From positions 1-64,000 of the forward strand of contig CALHRZ010000005.1 of NCBI GenBank assembly GCA_938038445.1: DNA of 64,000 bases. The letters run 5' to 3'. The stretch is from an uncultured bacterium. Lineage in GTDB: Bacteria; Verrucomicrobiota; Kiritimatiellia; CAIKKV01. The position numbers and the translations under genes were made by a program. Below are positions 33,445 through 41,658 of this stretch, one piece after another (position 1 is the first letter of the stretch; every line of letters begins with the position of its first letter). Under the pieces are notes generated by a model, which did not search any database, was not told the DNA's origin, and worked only from the letters and a program-made list of their open reading frames with translations.

Positions 33445-35310
33445 TCAGAATGCCAAAAAACGGGCTTCCCAGAGGGCCACGTTCATGAGCGCCCACAGCA
33501 CATGGTTGTGATTGTGCTTCATCGCCAAATGCTCGGCCATGAGCCGTTCCACCGTCTCCACCCGGCAATGGGCCCGAATTAAGGAAGACCCGCGGAGCAA
33601 CTCCTCCATCCACGGCCGAAATGACCCCCGCAAAAGCTGTTTGACCGGTAGGCTGTACCCCTGTTTGCCCCGCTCGAGAATCGCCCCAGGCAGAATTCCC
33701 CGGAGCGCCGCCCGCAACAGATGCTTGGTGCGAAACCCCCGCATCTTCCATCGCCCCGGCAGGGAAGCCATAAACTCCACCAGCTCATGGTCCAGCAACG
33801 GCACGCGCACCTCCAACGAACTGGCCATGCTCATTTTGTCCACCTTCATCAACACGCTGTCCGGCATCATGAACCGCGTATCCAAATACAGTTCCCGGTT
33901 GACCGTGTCGGTCGCATCACAACGCAAGATCATTTGCCGAGGAATGCGGAACGGATCCGACTCGATCGATGCCAAAAACTCCGGCTTGAACAGAGCACGA
34001 TCCTGTTCCGCTCCCCCAAAAAACTGCCAGCGAAGATGCCCCCCCTCCTCGGGCAAGAGCGCCCCTTGCAAAAACCGTTTCACCATGTTAACCACACCCT
34101 TTTTCTGAGGGCGATCCGGAAGTCGCTCCGCCAGAAAGGCCATGAAGGGCCGACGGAGTGGAATCGGAATCCGCCCGAGCAGCCGTGCAAGTCGGCTGGC
34201 TTTAAACCGATCGTACCCGCAAAAAATTTCATCGCCTCCCTCGCCGCTCAGACACACCGTCACATGCCGGCGCGCCTGTTCGCAAACCAGCAGCAACGGG
34301 ACGCAGGACAGATCGGTCATGGGCTCATCCAAATGCCAAAGAGCTCGCTCCACATACTCGGGCTTCAGATCGTCCACCATCAGGACTTGATGATCGGTGG
34401 CAAAATGGTCCGCGACGATCTGGGCATAGTCCAGTTCGCTGAAACTCGGGTCCGGATAGCCGATTGTGAACGTCCGGAGCCGACCCGAAACGTGCCGGCG
34501 CATCATGGCCACCAGTGCGCTCGAGTCCAGCCCACCCGAAAGAAAAACCCCCAAGGGCACATCGCTCACCAGATGGCTCGCGGTACATTCGTCCAACAGT
34601 TCGAGAAGCCGTTCGGCCGCTTCCTCGAACCGATGGGCCGATCCCGGCTTATACGAAAGATCCCACCAGGTTCTTTCCTCCAGCTTTCCCTCCTCAACCG
34701 TCAGATAATGTCCAGCAGGAAGCTTGCGGATCCCCTCGAAAAAAGTCTCCGGGGCCGGGGTGAACTCAAATCCGATGTAATCGTAAAGCGCCTGCCGGTT
34801 CAGGGCGCGGGGAATCGAAGGATCTTCCAAAAGCGCCTTGATTTCCGACGCGAAGGAAAAACGCCGCCCGTCCCAGCGGTAATAGAGCGGTTTGATGCCG
34901 ATCCGATCGCGGGCGACCAAAAAACGCCTCCGTCGGACATCCCAAATCGCAAAGGCGAACATCCCCCGGAGGTGCTTCAAAACCTCATCGCCCCACGCCT
35001 CGTAGCCATGTAAAATGACCTCGCTGTCCGTGCGACTGGCAAACCGATGGCCCAATCGCTCGAGTTCAATCCGCAACGGGCGAAAATTATAAATCTCCCC
35101 ATTGAAAACAAGAAAGGCTGTGCCGTCCTCGTTCACCATGGGCTGCCGCCCCTGTTCCGACAGGTCAATAATACTCAACCGGCGGTGACCCAGAGAGACG
35201 CCGTCCGCAACATGAAATCCTTCCGCATCCGGTCCCCGATGTTGAAGGCGCGCCGCCATCCGCCGGATGAGAGCCTGGCCGGCCCAATTCATTCCGCAAA
35301 TTCCGCACAT
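33445..35310 (-). CDS. asnB: Asparagine synthase, glutamine-hydrolysing
   Basis: 621 aa, typical length. The N-terminal glutaminase starts MCGICGMNW with Cys2 as nucleophile, followed by LQHRGPDAEGFHV and FNGEIYNF; the synthetase domain has the PP-loop FLSGGLDSSALVAMM and CLSGEGGDEIFCGYDRFKA. Because it follows rfaE2, rfaD and a methyltransferase on the same strand with a 2-bp gap, it may amidate a sugar carboxylate in lipopolysaccharide, as AsnB-like enzymes in O-antigen clusters do, instead of or besides making asparagine. Confidence 0.92.
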   Translation of the reverse strand: MCGICGMNWAGQALIRRMAARLQHRGPDAEGFHVADGVSLGHRRLSIIDLSEQGRQPMVNEDGTAFLVFNGEIYNFRPLRIELERLGHRFASRTDSEVILHGYEAWGDEVLKHLRGMFAFAIWDVRRRRFLVARDRIGIKPLYYRWDGRRFSFASEIKALLEDPSIPRALNRQALYDYIGFEFTPAPETFFEGIRKLPAGHYLTVEEGKLEERTWWDLSYKPGSAHRFEEAAERLLELLDECTASHLVSDVPLGVFLSGGLDSSALVAMMRRHVSGRLRTFTIGYPDPSFSELDYAQIVADHFATDHQVLMVDDLKPEYVERALWHLDEPMTDLSCVPLLLVCEQARRHVTVCLSGEGGDEIFCGYDRFKASRLARLLGRIPIPLRRPFMAFLAERLPDRPQKKGVVNMVKRFLQGALLPEEGGHLRWQFFGGAEQDRALFKPEFLASIESDPFRIPRQMILRCDATDTVNRELYLDTRFMMPDSVLMKVDKMSMASSLEVRVPLLDHELVEFMASLPGRWKMRGFRTKHLLRAALRGILPGAILERGKQGYSLPVKQLLRGSFRPWMEELLRGSSLIRAHCRVETVERLMAEHLAMKHNHNHVLWALMNVALWEARFLAF

Positions 35311-35312
35311 CC

Positions 35313-36044
35313 TTATCCCCTCTTCCGAATCATTCGGGAAATGGCCGGAGAACCGACCCGTTCCGTCCAGCCGAACCGACGGGCTGTCCCTTCCAGCCGC
35401 TCCGAAAGCCGCCGGTTCCCGAGCATCCGATGCAGAACCAACGGCCAAAAAAACTGCCGAATCGTCCGATCGCAGGCGAAACCCGCCGCCTCAAAGGTAG
35501 CTGTGATTTCGAACAAGCGGAACGGACGCCATCTTCGGGTATTCCCTTCCAACCGTTTTTTGGCGCCGAAGAAAAGCGGCGCAACGCGATGAACCCCCTC
35601 GTGAAGTGGAAACTCCACGACGACCGAATGGCGGGCCACACGGCATAACTCCCGGATCAGCGCCTGCCACCGTTCGCAATGGGTCAACAGGCGAATGCAC
35701 AAAACCCCTTCAAACGCTTGATCGTAAAACGGAAGAGCCAGAACATCCGAAACGACAAAATGACAGCGTCCCGTCTCCTCGTAAAGCCGCAACCGTTTCC
35801 GACACTCCGGCGCGCTGCCCACCACCGTCACGTCATAACCCGCCGCAAGGAGAGGGCCGACCAATTGCCCATGCCCACCGCCGACTTCCAACAGCGCCCC
35901 CACCTTGCCCACTCCCCCCAGAAGCTCCAAAACCGTCTGGGACTGCACCTCTAGAATCCACGCCCCGATCGCACCGGAAAAGCGCGCCGCATACCCCTCG
36001 GATGAGGTTTCGATATCCGCCGTCTCGCGCAGGAATTCACCCAT
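35313..36044 (-). CDS. Class I SAM-dependent methyltransferase
   Basis: 243 aa. The SAM-binding motif GALLEVGGGHGQLVGPLLAA is followed by VSDVLALPFYDQAFEGVLCI (motif II/III), typical of the Methyltransf_11/25 type. The start ATG 36044 leaves 5 bp after rfaD, and the stop is 2 bp before asnB. Context suggests methylation of a glycan, lipid-linked sugar or O-antigen residue; no specific substrate is visible. Confidence 0.82.
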   Translation of the reverse strand: MGEFLRETADIETSSEGYAARFSGAIGAWILEVQSQTVLELLGGVGKVGALLEVGGGHGQLVGPLLAAGYDVTVVGSAPECRKRLRLYEETGRCHFVVSDVLALPFYDQAFEGVLCIRLLTHCERWQALIRELCRVARHSVVVEFPLHEGVHRVAPLFFGAKKRLEGNTRRWRPFRLFEITATFEAAGFACDRTIRQFFWPLVLHRMLGNRRLSERLEGTARRFGWTERVGSPAISRMIRKRG

Positions 36045-36049
36045 GGGAA

Positions 36050-37027
36050 CTATTTCACTCCCGCAGAGGGCGGCATCAAATAATTGCGAAGATAACGGCG
36101 TACGCCCTCTTCCAGCGAGCAGAACGGACGGCAATAGCCGGCCCGCCGGGCTTTGCGCATGTCCGCCTGAGTAAAATATTGGTAAGCAGGGCGAATGGCG
36201 GCCGGCATCTCGACAAACTCGATGCGCGGTTCTCGTCCCACCGCGGAAAATACCGCCCGCGCCAGATCAAGCCAGGTTCGAGCCTCTCCGGTCCCGCAAT
36301 TGAATAGACCCGATACCTCCGGATGCTCGTAAAAGAAAAGGGTCATCTCCACGGCATCTTCAATAAACACAAAATCCCGCTTCTGCTCGCCGTCCCGAAA
36401 GTCGGGCCGATCCGAACGGAACAGACGGATCACCCCCTCCCGAAGAACTTGATGATACGATTTGTTCACCATGGAGCGCATGTCGCCCTTGTGATCTTCG
36501 CCCGGTCCATAGACGTTGAAATATTTTAAGCCGGCGATTCGCCGCAGCGCGCCGGTCTCCAACGCCCAACAATCCAACAACTGTTTGGAACGCCCGTAGG
36601 CGTTCAACGGTTCGAGCGTGGGGGTAACGGCATCGTCATCCGAATACCCCTTCCGCCCATCTCCATACGTCGCGGCGCTCGACGCATAAACGAAACGAAT
36701 TCCGTTGCGCAGCGCCCATTCGCACAGCTCCCGGGTATAGAGGAAATTGTTATCGCGCAGATACGCATCGTCTACAACAGTGGTGGAACTGCATGCCCCC
36801 AAATGAAAAAGCGCCTTGACCCGCGGTGCTTGACCCTTCCGAACCCGTTCCCGAAACTCCCCCTTGTCGAGAAAATCCTCGAACCGTAGCCGTTTGAGAT
36901 TGGCTTCTTTGCCGGGATGATTGAGATGATCCACAACAAGAATGCGATCGGCCCCCCGGCCATTGAGCGCCTGCACCAGATTCGACCCGATAAATCCCGC
37001 CCCACCCGTCACAATAAAACGCTCCAT
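36050..37027 (-). CDS. rfaD: ADP-L-glycero-D-manno-heptose 6-epimerase
   Basis: 325 aa. The extended short-chain dehydrogenase fold shows NADP binding in FIVTGGAGFIGSNLVQALN, then LFHLGACSSTTVVDDAYLR, the catalytic ASSAATYGDG and YGRSKQLLD pair, and FNVYGPGEDHKGDMRSMV, which is diagnostic of RfaD/HldD. It performs the last step of ADP-heptose synthesis for the lipopolysaccharide core. Its ATG overlaps the rfaE2 stop (TGATG), with AAGGAGG upstream. Confidence 0.94.
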   Translation of the reverse strand: MERFIVTGGAGFIGSNLVQALNGRGADRILVVDHLNHPGKEANLKRLRFEDFLDKGEFRERVRKGQAPRVKALFHLGACSSTTVVDDAYLRDNNFLYTRELCEWALRNGIRFVYASSAATYGDGRKGYSDDDAVTPTLEPLNAYGRSKQLLDCWALETGALRRIAGLKYFNVYGPGEDHKGDMRSMVNKSYHQVLREGVIRLFRSDRPDFRDGEQKRDFVFIEDAVEMTLFFYEHPEVSGLFNCGTGEARTWLDLARAVFSAVGREPRIEFVEMPAAIRPAYQYFTQADMRKARRAGYCRPFCSLEEGVRRYLRNYLMPPSAGVK

Positions 37028-37578
37028 CACCCGCCTCCTTTGTCCCCTGCCTGAATCTTTTGCAGAAGACCTGTCGTCGAGAGCCCATGAACCAGAGGCG
37101 CCAGCACCACCCGCCCGCCATGGCGTTCGACAATCTCCCGCCCGCTGACGTAGTGCGCCCAATCCTCCCCTTTCACCAGCACGTCCGGAACAATACGCTC
37201 GATCAGACCGGCCGGCTCGGCTTCCTCAAAGAGAACCACATAATCCACCATTTCCAAAGCGGCCAGCACCAACGCCCGATTCCCCTGAGGGTTGATCGGC
37301 CGCTCAGGTCCTTTGTTCCAGCGCACGGACGAATCAGAATTGAGCCCCACAATCAGGAGATCTCCCTGCTGCCGGGCGAAATACAGATACCGAATGTGGC
37401 CGGCGTGCAGCAGGTCAAAACAACCGTTGGTGAACACAACGGTTCTCCCCTCGGCTTTCCATTGGCTACGAAGTGCCACGAGGTTCTCCACCGGGAGGAT
37501 CTTGGACTCGGGCGCACGAACACGATGTGGTACGTTCCCTTCCTGACACGGGGGGGAAATACGGGGGTCCTTTGACAT
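37027..37578 (-). CDS. rfaE2: D-glycero-beta-D-manno-heptose 1-phosphate adenylyltransferase
   Basis: 183 aa. The cytidylyltransferase-like motif FTNGCFDLLHAGHIRYLYFA, with the HxGH-type nucleotide site, plus NSDSSVRWNKGPERPIN and LVKGEDWAHYVSGREIV, identify the adenylyltransferase half of HldE as a stand-alone enzyme. It activates heptose-1-phosphate with ATP. The heptokinase partner is not in the window. First gene of the rfaE2-rfaD-methyltransferase-asnB run. The 108-bp region upstream (37579-37686) shows no gene. Confidence 0.93.
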   Translation of the reverse strand: MSKDPRISPPCQEGNVPHRVRAPESKILPVENLVALRSQWKAEGRTVVFTNGCFDLLHAGHIRYLYFARQQGDLLIVGLNSDSSVRWNKGPERPINPQGNRALVLAALEMVDYVVLFEEAEPAGLIERIVPDVLVKGEDWAHYVSGREIVERHGGRVVLAPLVHGLSTTGLLQKIQAGDKGGG

Positions 37579-37686
37579 GGGATTGAACTTTCGCGAAGAA
37601 GAGAGTCTAAAAGGGATTTCCCTCCACTTCAACCAAAACTCAAAACACGCTCAAAACAAATCAATCAACTGCCCTCCAACAGCTTC

Positions 37687-38460
37687 TCATCGCCCCAGCG
37701 CCTTCAAACGGGCATTGAGCCGCGCCACGGGCTCGGCTTCGATCCAACCACGCAACGGATCGTCCGTCGGCAGTTCCAACGCGAACCGCAGCCATCCATC
37801 TCGGCACTCCTCGATTTGGAGGGACTCTTCCAACACCCGAAGGGTTTCCATCCGCGCTTGCAGTCGTCTGCATTCCCCTTTCCACCGTTCTGCCTCCTCC
37901 ACAACGTTGCGGTCGGTCCCCTTCCCCATCCAATGCTCAAGCAACTTCAACGCCAATGCAAACTCCCCCCGATTCCTGGCCTCCCGAACCTGCTCGAGAA
38001 AGGCCCGCGATCCGAAGTCGTTTCCACTCTCCTCTCGATCAGGCCAAAACGCCGCAGCGCCGACGCCTACCCCAACCAAGGGAAAGAATATCAAGAGCCT
38101 GCGGCACCAGCGCCGAATCGCTTCCCCCCAGGAAAGAACCGGTCGGTCGGCAAAACGAAAAACCAGTTCGGTGGCCCCCACCCAGAGACGCTCCCCCGCG
38201 CGCAAACGCACCGACTTCCGCCGCATCCCTTCCGTTATCAGACCCGCTTTGCTCGGGGCATCCGGCCATTCTTCCACCACGATAACCTCCTCCTCCACAT
38301 GCCCGATCGCGTGCCGCCGCGAGACAAAACGGTCGGGCTCCAAATTGACATCCACTTCTTCCCGCGGACCGCGCCCAATGATGAATCGCCGCCCGGAAAC
38401 TCGAAACACCCGCCCTTTCCCCGGCCCGGCCATCACCTCAATCAGTAGATCTTTTTTCAC
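37687..38460 (-). CDS. FHA-domain membrane protein of the Tad locus
   Basis: 257 aa, GTG start with AAGGAAA upstream. An N-terminal forkhead-associated domain (RRFIIGRGPREEVDVNL, VSRRHAIGHV) should bind phosphothreonine peptides in the cytoplasm. A hydrophobic segment (about residues 122-140, LLIFFPLVGVGVGAAAF) leads to a helical region outside (EARNRGEFALALKLLEHW). It follows tadC by 15 bp in the pilus operon, suggesting that pilus assembly is tied to Ser/Thr phosphorylation. No kinase is nearby. Confidence 0.8.
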   Translation of the reverse strand: MKKDLLIEVMAGPGKGRVFRVSGRRFIIGRGPREEVDVNLEPDRFVSRRHAIGHVEEEVIVVEEWPDAPSKAGLITEGMRRKSVRLRAGERLWVGATELVFRFADRPVLSWGEAIRRWCRRLLIFFPLVGVGVGAAAFWPDREESGNDFGSRAFLEQVREARNRGEFALALKLLEHWMGKGTDRNVVEEAERWKGECRRLQARMETLRVLEESLQIEECRDGWLRFALELPTDDPLRGWIEAEPVARLNARLKALGR

Positions 38461-38475
38461 GCGTGTTTCCTTCCC

Positions 38476-39351
38476 TTACATCCCCGTAAAACCACCCCAA
38501 TAGGCGCGGACTTGACTCACAAGGAATGGGATGAAAATCAGACAGGCAAAGGCCGGCAGCATCAGAAGAAGCAAAGGAAGCAAAATTTTCTGCTGCGCTT
38601 TGGCACCGCTCCGCTCCGCCTTCTCCATTCGGTCCAACCGCATCTTCTCCGCCTGAGCATCCAGCACCGCCGCCACGCCCGAGCCCATGGCAAGCCCCTG
38701 AACCAGCACCGCGGTAAATGTCGTCATCTCCGCCATCTGGATCCGACGCGCCATCGCCAACAAGGCGTCGGACAGCGAACGCCCCAACGTCATATCCCGA
38801 CGCATGAGATGCAACTCCTCCTTCAGAGGCCCGTCCGGCATCCTTCCCACCACCCGGTCCACCGCCATTCCAAATTCGAGCCCCGCCATCGTGCAGAGGG
38901 CCAGAAGATCAACCGCGTATGGCATGTCGCGCCGAATCGCCGCATGCCGTTCCTGCATCGCGCTCAAGAGCCAAAGGTCGGGAAAAACCAAACCGGTCAA
39001 TCCGAAGACCAACGGGACGGGAAACCGAAACGGCATTCCCGCGATGAGCAGCAAAACCCCGAGAACCATCCGGAGCGCAAGCAGATCATTAGGATTCATC
39101 ACATGACCGAACCCGGCAGCCGTCAGCCGCTCGGCAGTCCGTTCCCTCAGCCGACCGGCCCGGCGGTGAACCGCTTCAGCGGCCGGCGCGAGCAAAGCGG
39201 CCAGGGGCCGTAGAAGGCCGAACCCTACGGGCCAGCCGGACGGACGCCTGAAGCCACCCTCGCGAGCCATCGCCGTCAAAAGTCCAAAAACACCCATTCC
39301 CGCCGCAGCGGTTAAACAGACACCCGACCCTTCCACGATCCACGAAATCAT
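38476..39351 (-). CDS. tadC: Tad pilus inner-membrane protein TadC
   Basis: 291 aa. T2SSF-domain platform protein: hydrophobic N-terminus, then IRRDMPYAVDLLALCTMAGL and EELHLMRRDMTLGRSLSDAL, the usual TadC signature, and a C-terminal membrane segment (ILLPLLLLMLPAFACLIFIP). With TadB it forms the inner-membrane platform for pilin polymerisation driven by TadA. 16 bp downstream of tadB. Confidence 0.88.
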   Translation of the reverse strand: MISWIVEGSGVCLTAAAGMGVFGLLTAMAREGGFRRPSGWPVGFGLLRPLAALLAPAAEAVHRRAGRLRERTAERLTAAGFGHVMNPNDLLALRMVLGVLLLIAGMPFRFPVPLVFGLTGLVFPDLWLLSAMQERHAAIRRDMPYAVDLLALCTMAGLEFGMAVDRVVGRMPDGPLKEELHLMRRDMTLGRSLSDALLAMARRIQMAEMTTFTAVLVQGLAMGSGVAAVLDAQAEKMRLDRMEKAERSGAKAQQKILLPLLLLMLPAFACLIFIPFLVSQVRAYWGGFTGM

Positions 39352-39367
39352 GACGTTCTCCTTTTCC

Positions 39368-40201
39368 CTATACCCGTACCGCAGCCATCCGCCGAATCAC
39401 CGCCAACGCCAAAACGTTAAAGAACGTTCCGCATGCAAGCAGACACCGGCCCCAGACCGTCGAAAAGATTTCCCGCGCGCCGGCCCCATCCACGAACACC
39501 CACAAGGCCAGCAGAAGGTAGGGAAGAGCGGCCAGGGTATACCCTTGAAAACGGGTCTCCGCCGTCAAGGTATCAATCCGTTCCCGCACCCGTTCCCGTT
39601 CGCGGATGACCTTGACCATCCCGTCAATCAACTGGGCCATATCTCCTCCCGTCTGGCGGCCGACCTCCACCGCCGTGACAAAAATCCGGAGGCTTTCGCC
39701 GCCCATCCGATCCGCCAGCCGCTCCAGAGCCTCATCAAGCGAAAGCCCTAGATCACGGTCCCGCGCTGTCCGGGCAAACTCCTCTCGAGAGGGCCAGGGC
39801 ATTTCTCGACCCAAAATGTCCACCGCTTGACTCAAAGTAAAGCCGGCCCGGAGGGCATTGGAGACCATAATGAGCGCATCACGAAATTGCACTTGAAACC
39901 GCCTGCGCCGCCAGTTCTGATAGACGCCCAACACCCAACCGGGAGCGGCAAGACCCATGGCGAGTCCCAGCCCCGCCATCAGGAGGCTGCCGGTCGCGGA
40001 CCACACCACCCATCCGACGACCACGGATACACTTCCGATCAACGCGAGCACGCGGACCCGGCCAATCGCCAGCCGTTCGCGGTCGAATCCTTCGACCGCT
40101 TGATCGGCCGTCCGGTTCACCCGTTCCCACAGAGGCGGTAACAGAACGGCCGCAGCGCCAAACAACACCACCCAAATTCCTACATCGAGAATAAGGTCCA
40201 T
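39368..40201 (-). CDS. tadB: Tad pilus inner-membrane protein TadB
   Basis: 277 aa. Membrane segments near the N-terminus and C-terminus flank a T2SSF domain (FRDALIMVSNALRAGFTLSQ, LADRMGGESLRIFVTAVEVG). ATG 40201 has GGGAGGA 5 bp upstream; upstream extension would overlap the previous gene. Role by family: platform protein paired with TadC. Confidence 0.88.
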   Translation of the reverse strand: MDLILDVGIWVVLFGAAAVLLPPLWERVNRTADQAVEGFDRERLAIGRVRVLALIGSVSVVVGWVVWSATGSLLMAGLGLAMGLAAPGWVLGVYQNWRRRRFQVQFRDALIMVSNALRAGFTLSQAVDILGREMPWPSREEFARTARDRDLGLSLDEALERLADRMGGESLRIFVTAVEVGRQTGGDMAQLIDGMVKVIRERERVRERIDTLTAETRFQGYTLAALPYLLLALWVFVDGAGAREIFSTVWGRCLLACGTFFNVLALAVIRRMAAVRV

Positions 40202-40221
40202 GTTAAATCCTCCCCCTTCAC

Positions 40222-41634
40222 CTACAAGGATGGCCAACGAAATGGAGCCGGCCACTCGAACGGAACCCATTCCCACTCCCCCATCCCATCCCAGTCCCCT
40301 ATCGCCGCCCGCGCCATGTCCACCGGTTGGCAAACCGGATAAGCGGTTCTTTCCAGCCGTTCCCCTACCTCGGGAAGACGGGCTATTTCTCCATCGGCTT
40401 TCGTCAAACAATCGTTGAGGGCCGAAGGCACAGGGAGAACGGTTTTGCTCCGAATAAGACGCCCTAGCATTCCAAGCCCGCGCTGTACGCCCTCCTGCAG
40501 GGCGTTTCGAGCCGCCTGCATCGGTTGAATCACTTGCTCGTGAAAAATGGCCGAGGCCTCTTGGCCGAGTTTCCGAACCACACCGAACCCGGCCTCATGG
40601 ATTTTCCGAAGGGCTTGCCACCCCCAACGAGCAAGGTGGGGATAGGGATTCTCCTGAAACTCCTTCAATTTCTCCAAAAGTTCCTCCAGGCTGTTCAGGT
40701 TCCAGCGCGCCAACAGTTCCTCGGCGTCCAATTCGAACTCCATGGAAACGCCGCCGCCGAATCCCAGCGAAGCGCCGACACCGACCAGAAACCGAACCTT
40801 TCCATTCCAGCCGAGAGTGACGACGGCCTTTCCTTCCGCCAAAGCGCCCGCATATCCCGAGGCGACCAGGTTGACATTGGTCTTCACCCCGAACACATGG
40901 GCTTCAAAGTTAACCTTGACCTCTCCTTTCGCATACACCCCGGCGGATACTTCCGCACCGAGCGTGATGCCCTTTTCATCGATATAGGCGCCAAGTTTTC
41001 CTTTCGCCAGGGCAGCCAACTCGAGCTTGGCGTTCCCTTGAAGCGAAGCCCCGAACCGTTTATCCCCAGCCTTAAGCCGAGCGGTTGTCGCGCGTAAGGC
41101 TGTCTCAATCCCCATCTGACCGCGCGCCTCCCACCCGTTATCCCCCGAACGCGTTTCCCCCCTCCACCCAACGTGGGAAGTCAGTCGAACTTCACCCACC
41201 CGTCCTTTGATTCGCTCGTCCGCAGACAGCCCCCGCTCACTCTTCCATGTGGTCTCCGAGGATTCCAGCGCAGCCGTCCCCAGATCGCGGGCCATAGATT
41301 GGGTATTGCCCGCCTTAATCTCGGTGTAGCGTTTCGAATCGGTTGAGCGACGGGATTCAGTGGACCAACCCGTGTCCGTCCATTCCGAGCTCCCTTTTAC
41401 CGTGGTCTTCTCACGCTCGCCCGTCCGAACCCGAATCCATCGCCCTTTTTCATCCCGGGGGCGCCATGTGCGGTCTTCTCGGATGCGGCTCTCGACCCGC
41501 ACCCCCTCTTCCGGCTCCCGAATCTGCGTGCGGTCACTCGAACGGCTGCGCCAGTCGGGCACATTCGCGACTACGGAACCAACGGCGAGAAACAGAAGGC
41601 CGCTGCGAAACCATCGTGTCCATTTTGATGTCAT
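40222..41634 (-). CDS. Unrecognised secreted protein inside the Tad locus
   Basis: 470 aa, no family recognised. A signal peptide (FRSGLLFLAVGSVVAN) leads to a very polar Arg/Ser/Thr/Glu/Trp-rich region (about residues 28-190). Residues 195-310 are a repetitive Ala/Gly/Val stretch with beta-like alternation (AALAKGKLGAYIDEKGITLG, AGVYAKGEVKVNF, YAGALAEGKAVVTLGWNG), somewhat like stalk regions of large secreted toxins or adhesins. A helical part with a heptad-like LEELLEKLKEF follows, and the end is Trp-rich (five Trp in the last 25 residues). It lies between the TPR gene and tadB with short gaps and its own AGGAG site, so it is a genuine operon member. Possible roles are a periplasmic pilus accessory or a substrate carried by the pilus system. 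Confidence 0.75.
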   Translation of the reverse strand: MTSKWTRWFRSGLLFLAVGSVVANVPDWRSRSSDRTQIREPEEGVRVESRIREDRTWRPRDEKGRWIRVRTGEREKTTVKGSSEWTDTGWSTESRRSTDSKRYTEIKAGNTQSMARDLGTAALESSETTWKSERGLSADERIKGRVGEVRLTSHVGWRGETRSGDNGWEARGQMGIETALRATTARLKAGDKRFGASLQGNAKLELAALAKGKLGAYIDEKGITLGAEVSAGVYAKGEVKVNFEAHVFGVKTNVNLVASGYAGALAEGKAVVTLGWNGKVRFLVGVGASLGFGGGVSMEFELDAEELLARWNLNSLEELLEKLKEFQENPYPHLARWGWQALRKIHEAGFGVVRKLGQEASAIFHEQVIQPMQAARNALQEGVQRGLGMLGRLIRSKTVLPVPSALNDCLTKADGEIARLPEVGERLERTAYPVCQPVDMARAAIGDWDGMGEWEWVPFEWPAPFRWPSL

Positions 41635-41658
41635 GGAGGCTCTCCTGGAATGCGCACC

